Shown piece after piece: positions 7,813 to 14,534 of a stretch of 33,696 bases of DNA. A program made the translations under genes and the position numbers. The DNA is taken from the NCBI RefSeq assembly GCF_000429905.1, contig NZ_AUCT01000045.1:1-33696 (forward strand), in the 5' to 3' direction. The notes beneath the pieces were generated by a model. That model was given only the letters and a program-made list of their open reading frames with translations, was not told where the DNA came from and did no database searches. Within the stretch, counting starts at the first letter, position 1; every line of letters starts with the position of its first letter. The stretch comes from Desulfatibacillum aliphaticivorans DSM 15576 (GTDB lineage: Bacteria; Desulfobacterota; Desulfobacteria; Desulfobacterales; Desulfatibacillaceae).

Positions 7813-8688
7813 TCAATCCGCTCCTATCCAGGTTACCGAGGGTTCTTTTCTTGCGGTGACGCGTTTGAACTTATATTCCGGCCAGCCCATGACCAGGCTG
7901 ACAAAAACCTTATTGCCTTGGGGAATGCCAAGCTCCCGGCGCATGCCCTTGTTCAGTTTCAGGGTCAGGGTTAAAAAGCCTATGTAGCAGGTCCCCAGGC
8001 CCAGGGCGTGGGCGTAATTCGTGATATTGGCCGCGGCTATGTTGCAGTTGTCGCAGGCGAAAGGCGCCTTGGCCGGAGCGTGAATCAGCATAAGGGCCGG
8101 GGCGTTGTGCAAAATCAGATCCTTGCCGCTGGCGGCCTGCTCCTTGTAATAATCCATGCCCTCCACATAGCGGCCCAAATTCGCCTTGGGCGCGACAAGG
8201 TTCAGAGCGCCGAAAGCCAGCTTTCCCTTCCGGGTTTGAGTCCAATCGGCGAAACGGGCGCCGTAGGAAAAAATCCGGTCCGCGATGCTTTTGATCAGCG
8301 CCCGGTCCCCCACCACGGTGTACTCCACGTTCTGGGTGTTGCTGGCCGTGGGGGAATACTTGGCGAGATCCAGGATTTTCTCCAGGACGTCCCGGGGCAC
8401 GGGCTTGTCCTTGTACGCCCGAACGCTCCGCCGGGTGCGTGCGATCTCCGCATACACCTCGGGGTCGATCAGCTTGGCCTTGGCCGCCGCAATCTGGGTT
8501 TGATCCAGGCCGCTGTGCACAATGGCGTTTTGCGGGCAGATAGCCGCGCAATGGCTGCACAAATTGCAGGCCAGAGGGTCCACCACCATGCATTTTCCGT
8601 CCACATTCCGAAACACTCCGGAAGTGCATTCCCGCACGCACATCATGCAGTGATTGCATTTGTCTTCCAGCCTGCGAATTTCAATCAT
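7813..8688 (-). CDS. ferredoxin-nitroreductase fusion, putative flavin oxidoreductase
   Basis: A 291-residue protein. Residues 8-60 hold two CxxCxxCxxxC clusters (CNHCMMCVREC and CNLCSHCAAIC), predicted to bind two [4Fe-4S] centres. Residues 75-290 form a nitroreductase domain: RTRRSVRAYKDKPVP, then SPTASNTQN, and later LGLGTCYIGF and a VSLVMGWPEYKFKR end. Such fusions are typical of anaerobes, where ferredoxin-like centres feed electrons to FMN; the substrate is not predictable. The start ATG at 8688 is preceded by GGGAGA with good spacing. Translation from an upstream start would add 28 residues rich in proline and arginine that do not look like this family. No transmembrane segment is seen. 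Confidence 0.85.
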   Translation of the reverse strand: MIEIRRLEDKCNHCMMCVRECTSGVFRNVDGKCMVVDPLACNLCSHCAAICPQNAIVHSGLDQTQIAAAKAKLIDPEVYAEIARTRRSVRAYKDKPVPRDVLEKILDLAKYSPTASNTQNVEYTVVGDRALIKSIADRIFSYGARFADWTQTRKGKLAFGALNLVAPKANLGRYVEGMDYYKEQAASGKDLILHNAPALMLIHAPAKAPFACDNCNIAAANITNYAHALGLGTCYIGFLTLTLKLNKGMRRELGIPQGNKVFVSLVMGWPEYKFKRVTARKEPSVTWIGAD

Positions 8689-8758
8689 AAAAATCTCCCA
8701 ATAACGATGATGCCCCCTATGGTATCGCGTTATTCGCGAAATGGCAATACCAGGCGGG

Positions 8759-9745
8759 TCAAGGCAGTCCAATCCCCTGTTTGGCGGCCAGCATCCGTTG
8801 CACGGAAGCCCGGCCCATTTCCAACAGGGTCGAGTCCGATTCCAGGCCCTTGCGAATAATATTAAAAGCCGTTTTTATGTTGGGGCCGGGGTGGCAAATC
8901 AAGGCCAAATCCGAGCCCGACCGCATGAACTGCTCTACGACAGTTTCAATAGGAAATTGCTTGGCCACGGCCCCCATGTCCAGGTCGTCGGTCATAATCA
9001 CGCCCTCATACCCCATATCATCCCGCAGCAGGGAGACGACGGCCGGGGAAATGCTGGCCGGCCAGTCCGGATCCAGGTCCGTATACAGAATATGAGAGAA
9101 CATGACCCCGCTCGCCTGCTTTCTGACGGCTTCCCGAAAAGGAACCAGGTCCTCAGCCTCAAGCTGGGCGCGGGGCGCGTGGGAGTAGGGCAGCTCCAAA
9201 TGGGAATCCAGAGTGGTGCGGCCGATTCCGGGAAAATGCTTGGCCACGGCCAGAACGCCGTATTCCTGCAAATATTGGATGACATAGCCTCCCAGCCGGG
9301 CGACCTCGTCCGGCCCGCCTTCAAAGGCCCGGCCGATCATGATGCTGTCAAAATCCGGAGGAACCACGTCCATGACCGGCGCCATGTTCATGTTGAATCC
9401 CGCCTCCAGCAGCTCTTTGGCCATAACCCGGGCGTATTCCTTGGCGTCCTCTTCGGACTTGATGCCGGGATTGCCCGCAAATTGCGTGTACGGCGGCTTT
9501 AGCCGCGCCACGGGTCCGCCCTCCTGGTCCACGGCGATGAGCAAAGGCGGCAGGCCCTGATCTTTTGCATAAGCCTGGGAATCGCGGCAAAGCTGCTCGA
9601 TCTGTTTGGGCTCAATCAGATTTCGGGCGAAAAAAATCAGCCCGCCCACCCGGTATTCCCGGATGTATTCCCTCAGTTGGTCGTTCAGGGTGGTTCCGTC
9701 ATATCCGACCATAAGCCGTTGGCCGGCAAGATCCTCAATATTCAT
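8759..9745 (-). CDS. nagZ: glycoside hydrolase family 3, NagZ-like beta-N-acetylhexosaminidase
   Basis: A 328-residue protein with the single TIM-barrel layout of NagZ. Visible motifs are DQEGGPVARL, KHFPGIGRTTLDSHLELP (about residues 168-186, with the substrate-contacting KH and the DSH loop), and GVIMTDDLDMGA. The first D of the DD pair, near residue 252, is the expected nucleophile. There is no signal peptide, as for cytoplasmic NagZ, which removes GlcNAc from muropeptides during peptidoglycan recycling. mltG, a second murein-cutting gene, follows on the same strand after a 440-base gap. I chose the ATG at 9745 over a TTG 36 bases upstream because MNIEDLAGQRLMVGYDG fits the family N-terminus. 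Confidence 0.85.
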   Translation of the reverse strand: MNIEDLAGQRLMVGYDGTTLNDQLREYIREYRVGGLIFFARNLIEPKQIEQLCRDSQAYAKDQGLPPLLIAVDQEGGPVARLKPPYTQFAGNPGIKSEEDAKEYARVMAKELLEAGFNMNMAPVMDVVPPDFDSIMIGRAFEGGPDEVARLGGYVIQYLQEYGVLAVAKHFPGIGRTTLDSHLELPYSHAPRAQLEAEDLVPFREAVRKQASGVMFSHILYTDLDPDWPASISPAVVSLLRDDMGYEGVIMTDDLDMGAVAKQFPIETVVEQFMRSGSDLALICHPGPNIKTAFNIIRKGLESDSTLLEMGRASVQRMLAAKQGIGLP

Positions 9746-9904
9746 GGATGGTTTCCGTTTGATTAAATGTTGTCGTAACAAATAAGGTTAGAGGCTCCTT
9801 GAAAAAGGCCGTTTAACTCAAATTGCATGGCTCAAAAAAAATGAAGCCGGGCAAGTGAGTAAGCGGCGCGGATGACAAATTAAACCAAAGCCCGGGAGGC
9901 TTCG

Positions 9905-10056
9905 TCCCTTCCCCCCTGGCGGGGGAAGGACAGGATGGGGGGGTAGTTGCGAGGTCTCCTCGCTCTAGTTGCGAGATCTCCTCGCCCCTTGGACAAATAT
10001 GGAAATGACCAAGTCACCCCCACCCCAACCCTCCCCCGTCAAGGGGGAGGGAGTTT
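9905..10056. repeat. MITE-like intergenic repeat with outward inverted arms and a tandem core
   Basis: Two GC-rich palindromic arms lie at 9907-9947 and 10013-10055, roughly three-quarters identical when one is reverse-complemented. Each arm holds a C-run/G-run hairpin (CCTTCCCCC...GGGGGAAGG and CCCTCCCCC...GGGGGAGGG). Between them are two adjacent 22-base copies (9944-9965 and 9966-9987) differing at two positions; the first holds the perfect stem GCGAGG-TCT-CCTCGC. This fills most of the 438-base gap between nagZ and mltG. The rest of the gap shows nothing recognisable. Elements of this C/G-run type are often scattered in proteobacterial genomes; that comparison is from memory. Confidence 0.6.
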
Positions 10057-10183
10057 TTTGGGAATCGCCTTTGGCGTTAAAATCTACATCGACTGCCACA
10101 ATCCCCTTGATGGCGCACCCAATACCTGATTCCAGAAAGTTGAGTTCCCAAGCATCTATTGCCGCATTCAAAAGGGCTCCGCA

Positions 10184-11206
10184 TCACCGTCTCAACTGGT
10201 ATTTCCTCACAGCCCGGTTGTGGTCCCGCAAATTGGTGGAAAACTGGTGCCCGCCGTCGCCCTTTGCCACAAAAAACAAGTAGTCGGTCTCCGCCGGATA
10301 CAAGGCCGCGTACAGCGCCGCCTCGCCCGGGCTGGCGATGGGCCCCGGCGGAAGCCCCTTGTTGGTGTAGGTATTGTATGGAGTCGGGGTCTGCAAATGC
10401 TTGCGGGTGATGTTGCCGTCAAAATCCCTGATGCCGTAAATCACCGTGGGATCGCTCTGGAGCTTGATCCCCTTTTTCAGGCGGTTGTGATTCACGGAGC
10501 TAATCAGGGCTCTTTCTTCCGGGACGCTGGTTTCCTTTTCTATGATGGAGGCCAGGGTGACCACCTGGTGGATGGTCATGCCAAGCTCTTCGGCGCGGTC
10601 TTCCCATTCCGGCTTAAAAACCGTGTGGAAGCGCTGGACCATGGTTGTTATGACCTTTTCCGGAGAAGCGCTTTTGTTAAAATAATAGGTGTCGGGAAAA
10701 AGATAGCCCTCCAGGGTTTCCTGCTCCACGCCCAGGGACGCGGCGAAAACCGGGTCCGACGCCTTTTCCAGAAACTCCTCCTCCGGCCCGAAGCCAGCCT
10801 GGGCGGCCAAAGCGGCAATCTGAACCATGGTCACGCCCTCGGGAATAGTAAGCCGGTACAGGATGGTCCGGCCCTTAACCAAAACATTTAGGATTTCAAG
10901 GGGAGTCATGTCCGGAGACAGAATGTATTCCCCTGCGTGAATTTTGGAGTCCGTCTTTTGAATGCGGGCCAGGAGTTTAAACCAAGCGGGGTGGGAGGCC
11001 AGCCCTTGTTCTTCCAGATCGTGGGCCACGGCCGAAAGCCCCTTGCCCCGGGAGACCTCAAAGGTTCGCTCCAGCCCTTGGGGATCCAGGGGCGTGTTGG
11101 CGTAATTCGCCATCTTCATGCTGAAAGCCACGACGCCCGCAACGCCCGCCAAACATAGCAGGATAACGACAATGGCGGTTTTTTTGGCAAACCCTTTGAT
11201 GTCCAT
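10184..11206 (-). CDS. mltG: endolytic murein transglycosylase MltG
   Basis: A 340-residue inner-membrane protein. A single transmembrane helix lies at residues 10-30 (TAIVVILLCLAGVAGVVAF). A LysM-like segment follows (FEVSRGKGLSAVAHDL... IHAGEYILSPDMTPLEIL). The YceG/MltG catalytic domain contains LASIIEKETSVPEERALISS, with the catalytic glutamate near residue 222, then NRLKKGIKLQSDPTVIYGI and KGLPPGPIASPGEAAL. MltG cleaves nascent glycan strands and sets their length. I chose the ATG at 11206, which has AGGA 4 bases upstream; the longer reading adds 17 charged residues in front of the membrane anchor. All key family motifs are intact. Confidence 0.92.
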   Translation of the reverse strand: MDIKGFAKKTAIVVILLCLAGVAGVVAFSMKMANYANTPLDPQGLERTFEVSRGKGLSAVAHDLEEQGLASHPAWFKLLARIQKTDSKIHAGEYILSPDMTPLEILNVLVKGRTILYRLTIPEGVTMVQIAALAAQAGFGPEEEFLEKASDPVFAASLGVEQETLEGYLFPDTYYFNKSASPEKVITTMVQRFHTVFKPEWEDRAEELGMTIHQVVTLASIIEKETSVPEERALISSVNHNRLKKGIKLQSDPTVIYGIRDFDGNITRKHLQTPTPYNTYTNKGLPPGPIASPGEAALYAALYPAETDYLFFVAKGDGGHQFSTNLRDHNRAVRKYQLRR

Positions 11207-11302
11207 GCGATCCTGTTCCCCAATACGCCTCGACCCGGAGCTTGTTCTTATCATCATTCAAGCCCATTAGGCAAATACATCCAAGCGTCTTCACAACGGC
11301 GC

Positions 11303-12091
11303 TTATCCATCAAAATTAAACTCCGGGCTGAGGGATTGGTAAAACCTAACGCACAGGTCGCGCTTTTTGCGGATGCGGGGGTATTGCTCGGCAAGGGCGT
11401 TTAACTCCTGACGCCGGGTGAACAGCCAGGAGGCGTAAATGTTAAAATCGTCCTCTACGCAGCTTTGCCCATAGCTGGTCAAAAAGCCGCGGGCAAACAA
11501 GTCCGCGCTCAAAGGCTGGTGATCCTCGCCCTGGGAGACGATCTCCTCGATCATATTCCGGCTGCCGCCTGCGTATTCCCAGCCCGGCTTGTTGGCCTGC
11601 TCCCATTCCCTGGCGGGAAAGGGATGCTTGCGCATGAGGATGCTGGAAAACTCGTGGTGCAGGGTGGAAAGCACGGTCTTTTCGCTGAGATGAGGCGAAA
11701 CCATCACGTACAGCCAGGACGGCCCGTAGGTTCCGCCTATGGGGTGGCCCATCATTTCCAGGCGGCCCAATAAAAACACGTCGGTGAGGCTGCCGGAGAC
11801 GACCTCAGAAGGATAGGCGGCCAGGAATTCCTGGATGACGGGAAGGGCGTTCAGCACTTGCTTCAGGCTGGCCTGGCGGCCGTGGACGTAGCCGGGTTTG
11901 TCGCGCCACGCCTTGGGAAAAAACCCTTCGTAGGAATACCCGTAATGCACGCGCACTCCATAGGCCCTGGCCATGAACTCAATTTCCGCGTCCGCATCGC
12001 CTCTTTCGTCGCTAAAGGCAGAACCGGCCATGAACAACAGCAAAACCGCCAGGACCGGCGCCCAGATCCGAATTCCTTGTGAGCCCAACAT
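11303..12091 (-). CDS. exported protein with a degenerate zinc-metallopeptidase motif
   Basis: A 262-residue protein with a signal peptide (MLGSQGIRIW, then APVLAVLLLFMAGSAFS with cleavage likely after AFS). Near residue 145 it reads LHHEFSSILMRKHPFP. Putative zinc-binding metallopeptidases of this general layout carry a full HExxH helix followed by a proline-rich loop and a later WEYAGGS-like segment. Here the second histidine is a serine (HEFSS), so the zinc site is probably not complete unless the extra upstream histidine takes part. The start ATG at 12091 has GGGAGGTG 5 bases upstream; the longer reading from 12142 lacks such a site. Function is unknown, and the peptidase relation is tentative. 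Confidence 0.6.
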   Translation of the reverse strand: MLGSQGIRIWAPVLAVLLLFMAGSAFSDERGDADAEIEFMARAYGVRVHYGYSYEGFFPKAWRDKPGYVHGRQASLKQVLNALPVIQEFLAAYPSEVVSGSLTDVFLLGRLEMMGHPIGGTYGPSWLYVMVSPHLSEKTVLSTLHHEFSSILMRKHPFPAREWEQANKPGWEYAGGSRNMIEEIVSQGEDHQPLSADLFARGFLTSYGQSCVEDDFNIYASWLFTRRQELNALAEQYPRIRKKRDLCVRFYQSLSPEFNFDG

Positions 12092-12193
12092 GCACACCTC
12101 CCGTCTGGCTCCCTTTGTACCGCAAATCCGGACCCGGGTCAAAACCGGTTATGAATGAAATCCTAGGCCATTTTTCCTTGTCGGAAAACGGAA

Positions 12194-12310
12194 TCAAGAC
12201 CTGATGGATTTCTCCACCTTGTCCAGATAGGCCTTGTTATTGCGGAACACCAGGGCGCCGGCGGCAAATCCGGCTGCCAGACAAACCAATCCAACTCCGA
12301 TAGTCAACAT
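12194..12310 (-). CDS. 38-residue single-span membrane protein
   Basis: A short reading frame encoding one hydrophobic helix (MLTIGVGLVCLAAGFAAGAL) followed by a charged tail (VFRNNKAYLDKVEKSIRS). A strong ribosome site (AGGGAGG) lies 8 bases before the ATG, and the frame is the last gene of the phage cluster, 31 bases after the holin. The topology, one N-terminal helix and a short basic/acidic tail, is like small membrane proteins that often accompany phage holins. It is too short to be a complete spanin. No family recognised. Confidence 0.6.
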   Translation of the reverse strand: MLTIGVGLVCLAAGFAAGALVFRNNKAYLDKVEKSIRS

Positions 12311-12341
12311 GAAAAGCGCCTCCCTTCTTGGCCCTTACAGG

Positions 12342-12791
12342 CTATTTGTTGTTCTTCCATTCCTTGATCATTTTCTCGCCGGTGCGGCCTACCACGTACC
12401 CGCCCACGCCGATTTTCATCAACTCCCACAATGCCGGAGGAAGCTCCAAAACCTTGACGCTGCCGGGAAAAAAAATCTGACCGTAGGGAACCAGCAGGTA
12501 GTTGTTCACCACAATGGCCACGATGGACATCATGAGAATGGGCCTCCAGTTACGCTGAAGCCAGCTTTCGCCCTGAGCTTCGGCCTTGACGATATCCCCC
12601 TGAACCTCGAAAAGCCGCGCCCCCGTTTCCTGGGCGATTCCCTGGAGGTCCAGGAGCTTTTGCTCCACCCTGGCCTTGTCCTCCTGGGACAATTCGCCGG
12701 TTACGGCCGCCCGGATATCCTTGGCCAGGTCCCCCAGGCCCGAGGCGATCTCCCCGATTCCCAGCCCGGCCACTTTGGATAAAATGCTCAT
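12342..12791 (-). CDS. holin of the GTA 3-TM type
   Basis: A 149-residue protein. An amphipathic N-terminal part contains IGEIASGLGDLAKDI and an acidic coiled segment. It is followed by EAQGESWLQRNWRPILMM and a membrane span (MSIVAIVVNNYLLVPYG), then PPALWELMKIGVGGYVVGRT and a basic end. The SWLQRNWRP and GGYVVGRTGEK signatures are those of the holin family first described from gene transfer agents (three transmembrane segments). Such holins make the membrane hole that releases particles. No endolysin lies beside it, which is unusual. A strong AAGGAGG site precedes the ATG, and the gene follows the 74-residue membrane protein closely. Confidence 0.85.
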   Translation of the reverse strand: MSILSKVAGLGIGEIASGLGDLAKDIRAAVTGELSQEDKARVEQKLLDLQGIAQETGARLFEVQGDIVKAEAQGESWLQRNWRPILMMSIVAIVVNNYLLVPYGQIFFPGSVKVLELPPALWELMKIGVGGYVVGRTGEKMIKEWKNNK

Positions 12792-12803
12792 GTCGGCCTC
12801 CTT

Positions 12804-13028
12804 CTACAGGACCAGATCCCGGAAGAACTGCCAGTAGATGACCACCACCCCTGCCCCGCCCAAAATTCCGCCGGCAAAGCTCAGGGTCCGGTGCATCCAT
12901 TTTCGGCTTTCCAAGGCGGCCAGCCTGGCATGGATGGCGTTCAAATACTCGTACATGGTCCAGTCCCGCTGCTCCGGACTCATTTTATTGATCCAGTAAT
13001 CCCTGTCGATCATGTCAAATCCGTTCAT
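12804..13028 (-). CDS. small phage membrane protein, possible holin accessory
   Basis: A 74-residue protein. The first 45 residues form a charged helix (WTMYEYLNAIHARLAALESR), followed by one transmembrane segment (TLSFAGGILGGAGVVVIYWQ) and a short tail. This coiled helix plus C-terminal anchor layout is seen in XhlA-type proteins that assist holins, but sequence similarity is not strong enough to name the family. A GAGAGG site precedes the ATG. An internal ATG at 13013 is an alternative start. It lies just upstream of the holin, consistent with a lysis or membrane role. Confidence 0.65.
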   Translation of the reverse strand: MNGFDMIDRDYWINKMSPEQRDWTMYEYLNAIHARLAALESRKWMHRTLSFAGGILGGAGVVVIYWQFFRDLVL

Positions 13029-13047
13029 GACAGCCTCTCCCGCGCCT

Positions 13048-13827
13048 TTAGGTGAAAAGCGAAATCAAATTGGTCAGGGAATTCAAAGCCCCGGGCTGGT
13101 ACGATGTCCCCTGGACAATGGGCTCAAACGCGGAGGTGTTCAGGCCCAGGTTCAAATAGGAAAGCCAGGGGTTGTTATAAGGCTGCTCGTAGGCCCACTT
13201 CTGGTATTCCTCCAGCAACTGCTCCCCGCTGATGTCCCGCTGGGTTTGCCCGGCGGTCATAGCCAAGTCAATGGGCGCCTGGGCGTAGTCCAAAGCCAGG
13301 GGCAGGGAGGACGCCTGCCTGTCCAAATGGGACTGCTCGGCCGAGTACATGCTTTCGGACAAGCTGGAAGCCAAATCCACGGCCAGATCCTGGCCGCTGT
13401 CGGTTATGGCCCGGGTTGCAGCGCCGGAGGATCCTGCGTTGGCGGCGATGTAGTGCTCCTGAATTTCAGGAAGGATTTCGTCCTGCCAGTTTTGGATCAT
13501 GGGGTCTTTGACCGAGGCCTCCCAGGCTTCCCTGACGCCGGTCTCGTCAAAATCCCCCAACAACGCGGACAAGGCGTTTTGGCCCTGGCCGTAAGCGCCT
13601 TCCCCCTGGATCAATTGGTTCACCAGGTCGAATCCCTGTTGCTGCAAAGGGCTGACTCCCGCACTGATTTGACCGCCGTAGGATTCCACGCCCTGGCCCA
13701 GTTGGCCGGCGAGGAGCTGGTTCAGATTGATCAGGTTGCTTTTCTGGACCGGCAGCAGCGTGTCCACATTGCCCAGATATTTGGCGTCATCCGTGGCGCC
13801 GAATAGAAAATCTCCGAAATCTCCCAT
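13048..13827 (-). CDS. putative internal virion or tail protein
   Basis: A 259-residue protein rich in glutamine, alanine and serine, with long amphipathic helices: NLINLNQLLAGQLGQGVESY, ILPEIQEHYIAANAGSSGAA, SLSESMYSAEQSHLDRQASS. Podovirus gene clusters often carry an Ala/Gln-rich helical protein after the tail genes that is packed inside the head and ejected with DNA. Position and composition fit that, but no sequence motif is decisive. It is shorter than typical ejection proteins. A GGAGG site lies 9 bases before the ATG and 3 bases separate it from the GNAT gene stop. Confidence 0.55.
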   Translation of the reverse strand: MGDFGDFLFGATDDAKYLGNVDTLLPVQKSNLINLNQLLAGQLGQGVESYGGQISAGVSPLQQQGFDLVNQLIQGEGAYGQGQNALSALLGDFDETGVREAWEASVKDPMIQNWQDEILPEIQEHYIAANAGSSGAATRAITDSGQDLAVDLASSLSESMYSAEQSHLDRQASSLPLALDYAQAPIDLAMTAGQTQRDISGEQLLEEYQKWAYEQPYNNPWLSYLNLGLNTSAFEPIVQGTSYQPGALNSLTNLISLFT

Positions 13828-13830
13828 TTT

Positions 13831-14301
13831 TCATGCCTCCATGAGTATGGTTTCCGACCGCTTAAAGCCCATTTTCTCCATGGCCTTGGGCCGCGTGGTT
13901 TTAAATACAATGCCCTTGAGCTTTTGCCGGGCTCGGATTTTCTCCAGGATGTTCCCGGCTTCCTCGATAATGCCTTTGCCCTGGTACTCCGGGTCCACGC
14001 TCAGGATGTGCACGTGGATTTTCCGGTCCAGAGGGTTGATTGAAGCCCATAAAAAGCCCTTGATCTGGCCGAAAGCCGGAGATCCTTGATCCATGGGCGC
14101 AAACACGCCCAGCAGGTTGAAGGGATTTTTGCAGATCATGGGGCCCAGGCTGTAAAGCTGATCCGGGCTGCACTGCCGGGGCTTGACCTGTTCTATTAGC
14201 CGGCGGGGAACCAGGGAAAAATCCGGCACGGGAATGTACCGGAGCCCCGTACCTTTGCCCCTGCCGGTTACGGGTTGGGATTGCTCCAATAAGGTATCCA
14301 T
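13831..14301 (-). CDS. phage-encoded GNAT-like acetyltransferase
   Basis: A 156-residue protein. Its middle holds the GNAT core: FGQIKGFLWASINPLDRKIH, HILSVDPEYQGKGIIEEAGN, then KLKGIVFKTTRPKAMEKMGF. The PEYQGKGI stretch is the acetyl-CoA pyrophosphate loop (Q-x-x-G-x-G/A), with isoleucine where the last glycine or alanine is expected. The MEKMGFKR segment matches the typical C-terminal beta-bulge end. It lies between structural genes and overlaps the preceding 88-residue gene by 34 bases, so it belongs to the late operon. GNAT genes occur in this position in some podoviruses; what they modify is generally unknown. Confidence 0.7.
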   Translation of the reverse strand: MDTLLEQSQPVTGRGKGTGLRYIPVPDFSLVPRRLIEQVKPRQCSPDQLYSLGPMICKNPFNLLGVFAPMDQGSPAFGQIKGFLWASINPLDRKIHVHILSVDPEYQGKGIIEEAGNILEKIRARQKLKGIVFKTTRPKAMEKMGFKRSETILMEA

Positions 14302-14534
14302 TTGTTCTCCTCGATTTCTATCCAGCCGGTGTTCTCCCCGTCTCCGGCGCCCGCCATCTTGACGGCGCCGTCTCCCGAGGACGCGCTCAGAGAAGCCCGC
14401 GCGTCATTGGCGTTCACGGCCTGGGCCAGTTCTTCCAGAATGCTTTTCAGCCTGCGGGTGAACGAGCGGAAAAAGCCGGTCATATCCGTTTGATCGCTGT
14501 ACACCGGCAGGTCGCAGTTGGGCGGAACCTTCAT
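14268..14534 (-). CDS. small phage protein of unknown function
   Basis: An 88-residue protein starting MKVPPNCDLPVYSD. It has a basic helix (TGFFRSFTRRLKSILEELAQ) and an acidic, glycine-rich end (GDGENTGWIEIEENKWIPYW). The ATG overlaps the TGA of the nozzle-like gene (ATGA), and a GGGAGGG element lies upstream. The end of the gene overlaps the GNAT gene. The family was not recognised; position suggests a small virion component or tail-assembly factor. Confidence 0.6.
   Translation of the reverse strand: MKVPPNCDLPVYSDQTDMTGFFRSFTRRLKSILEELAQAVNANDARASLSASSGDGAVKMAGAGDGENTGWIEIEENKWIPYWSNPNP

Noticed and set aside
9905..10056. A CRISPR-like array from the two 22-base repeats.
   Set aside because: The copies are directly adjacent with no spacer, there are only two, and no cas gene lies nearby.
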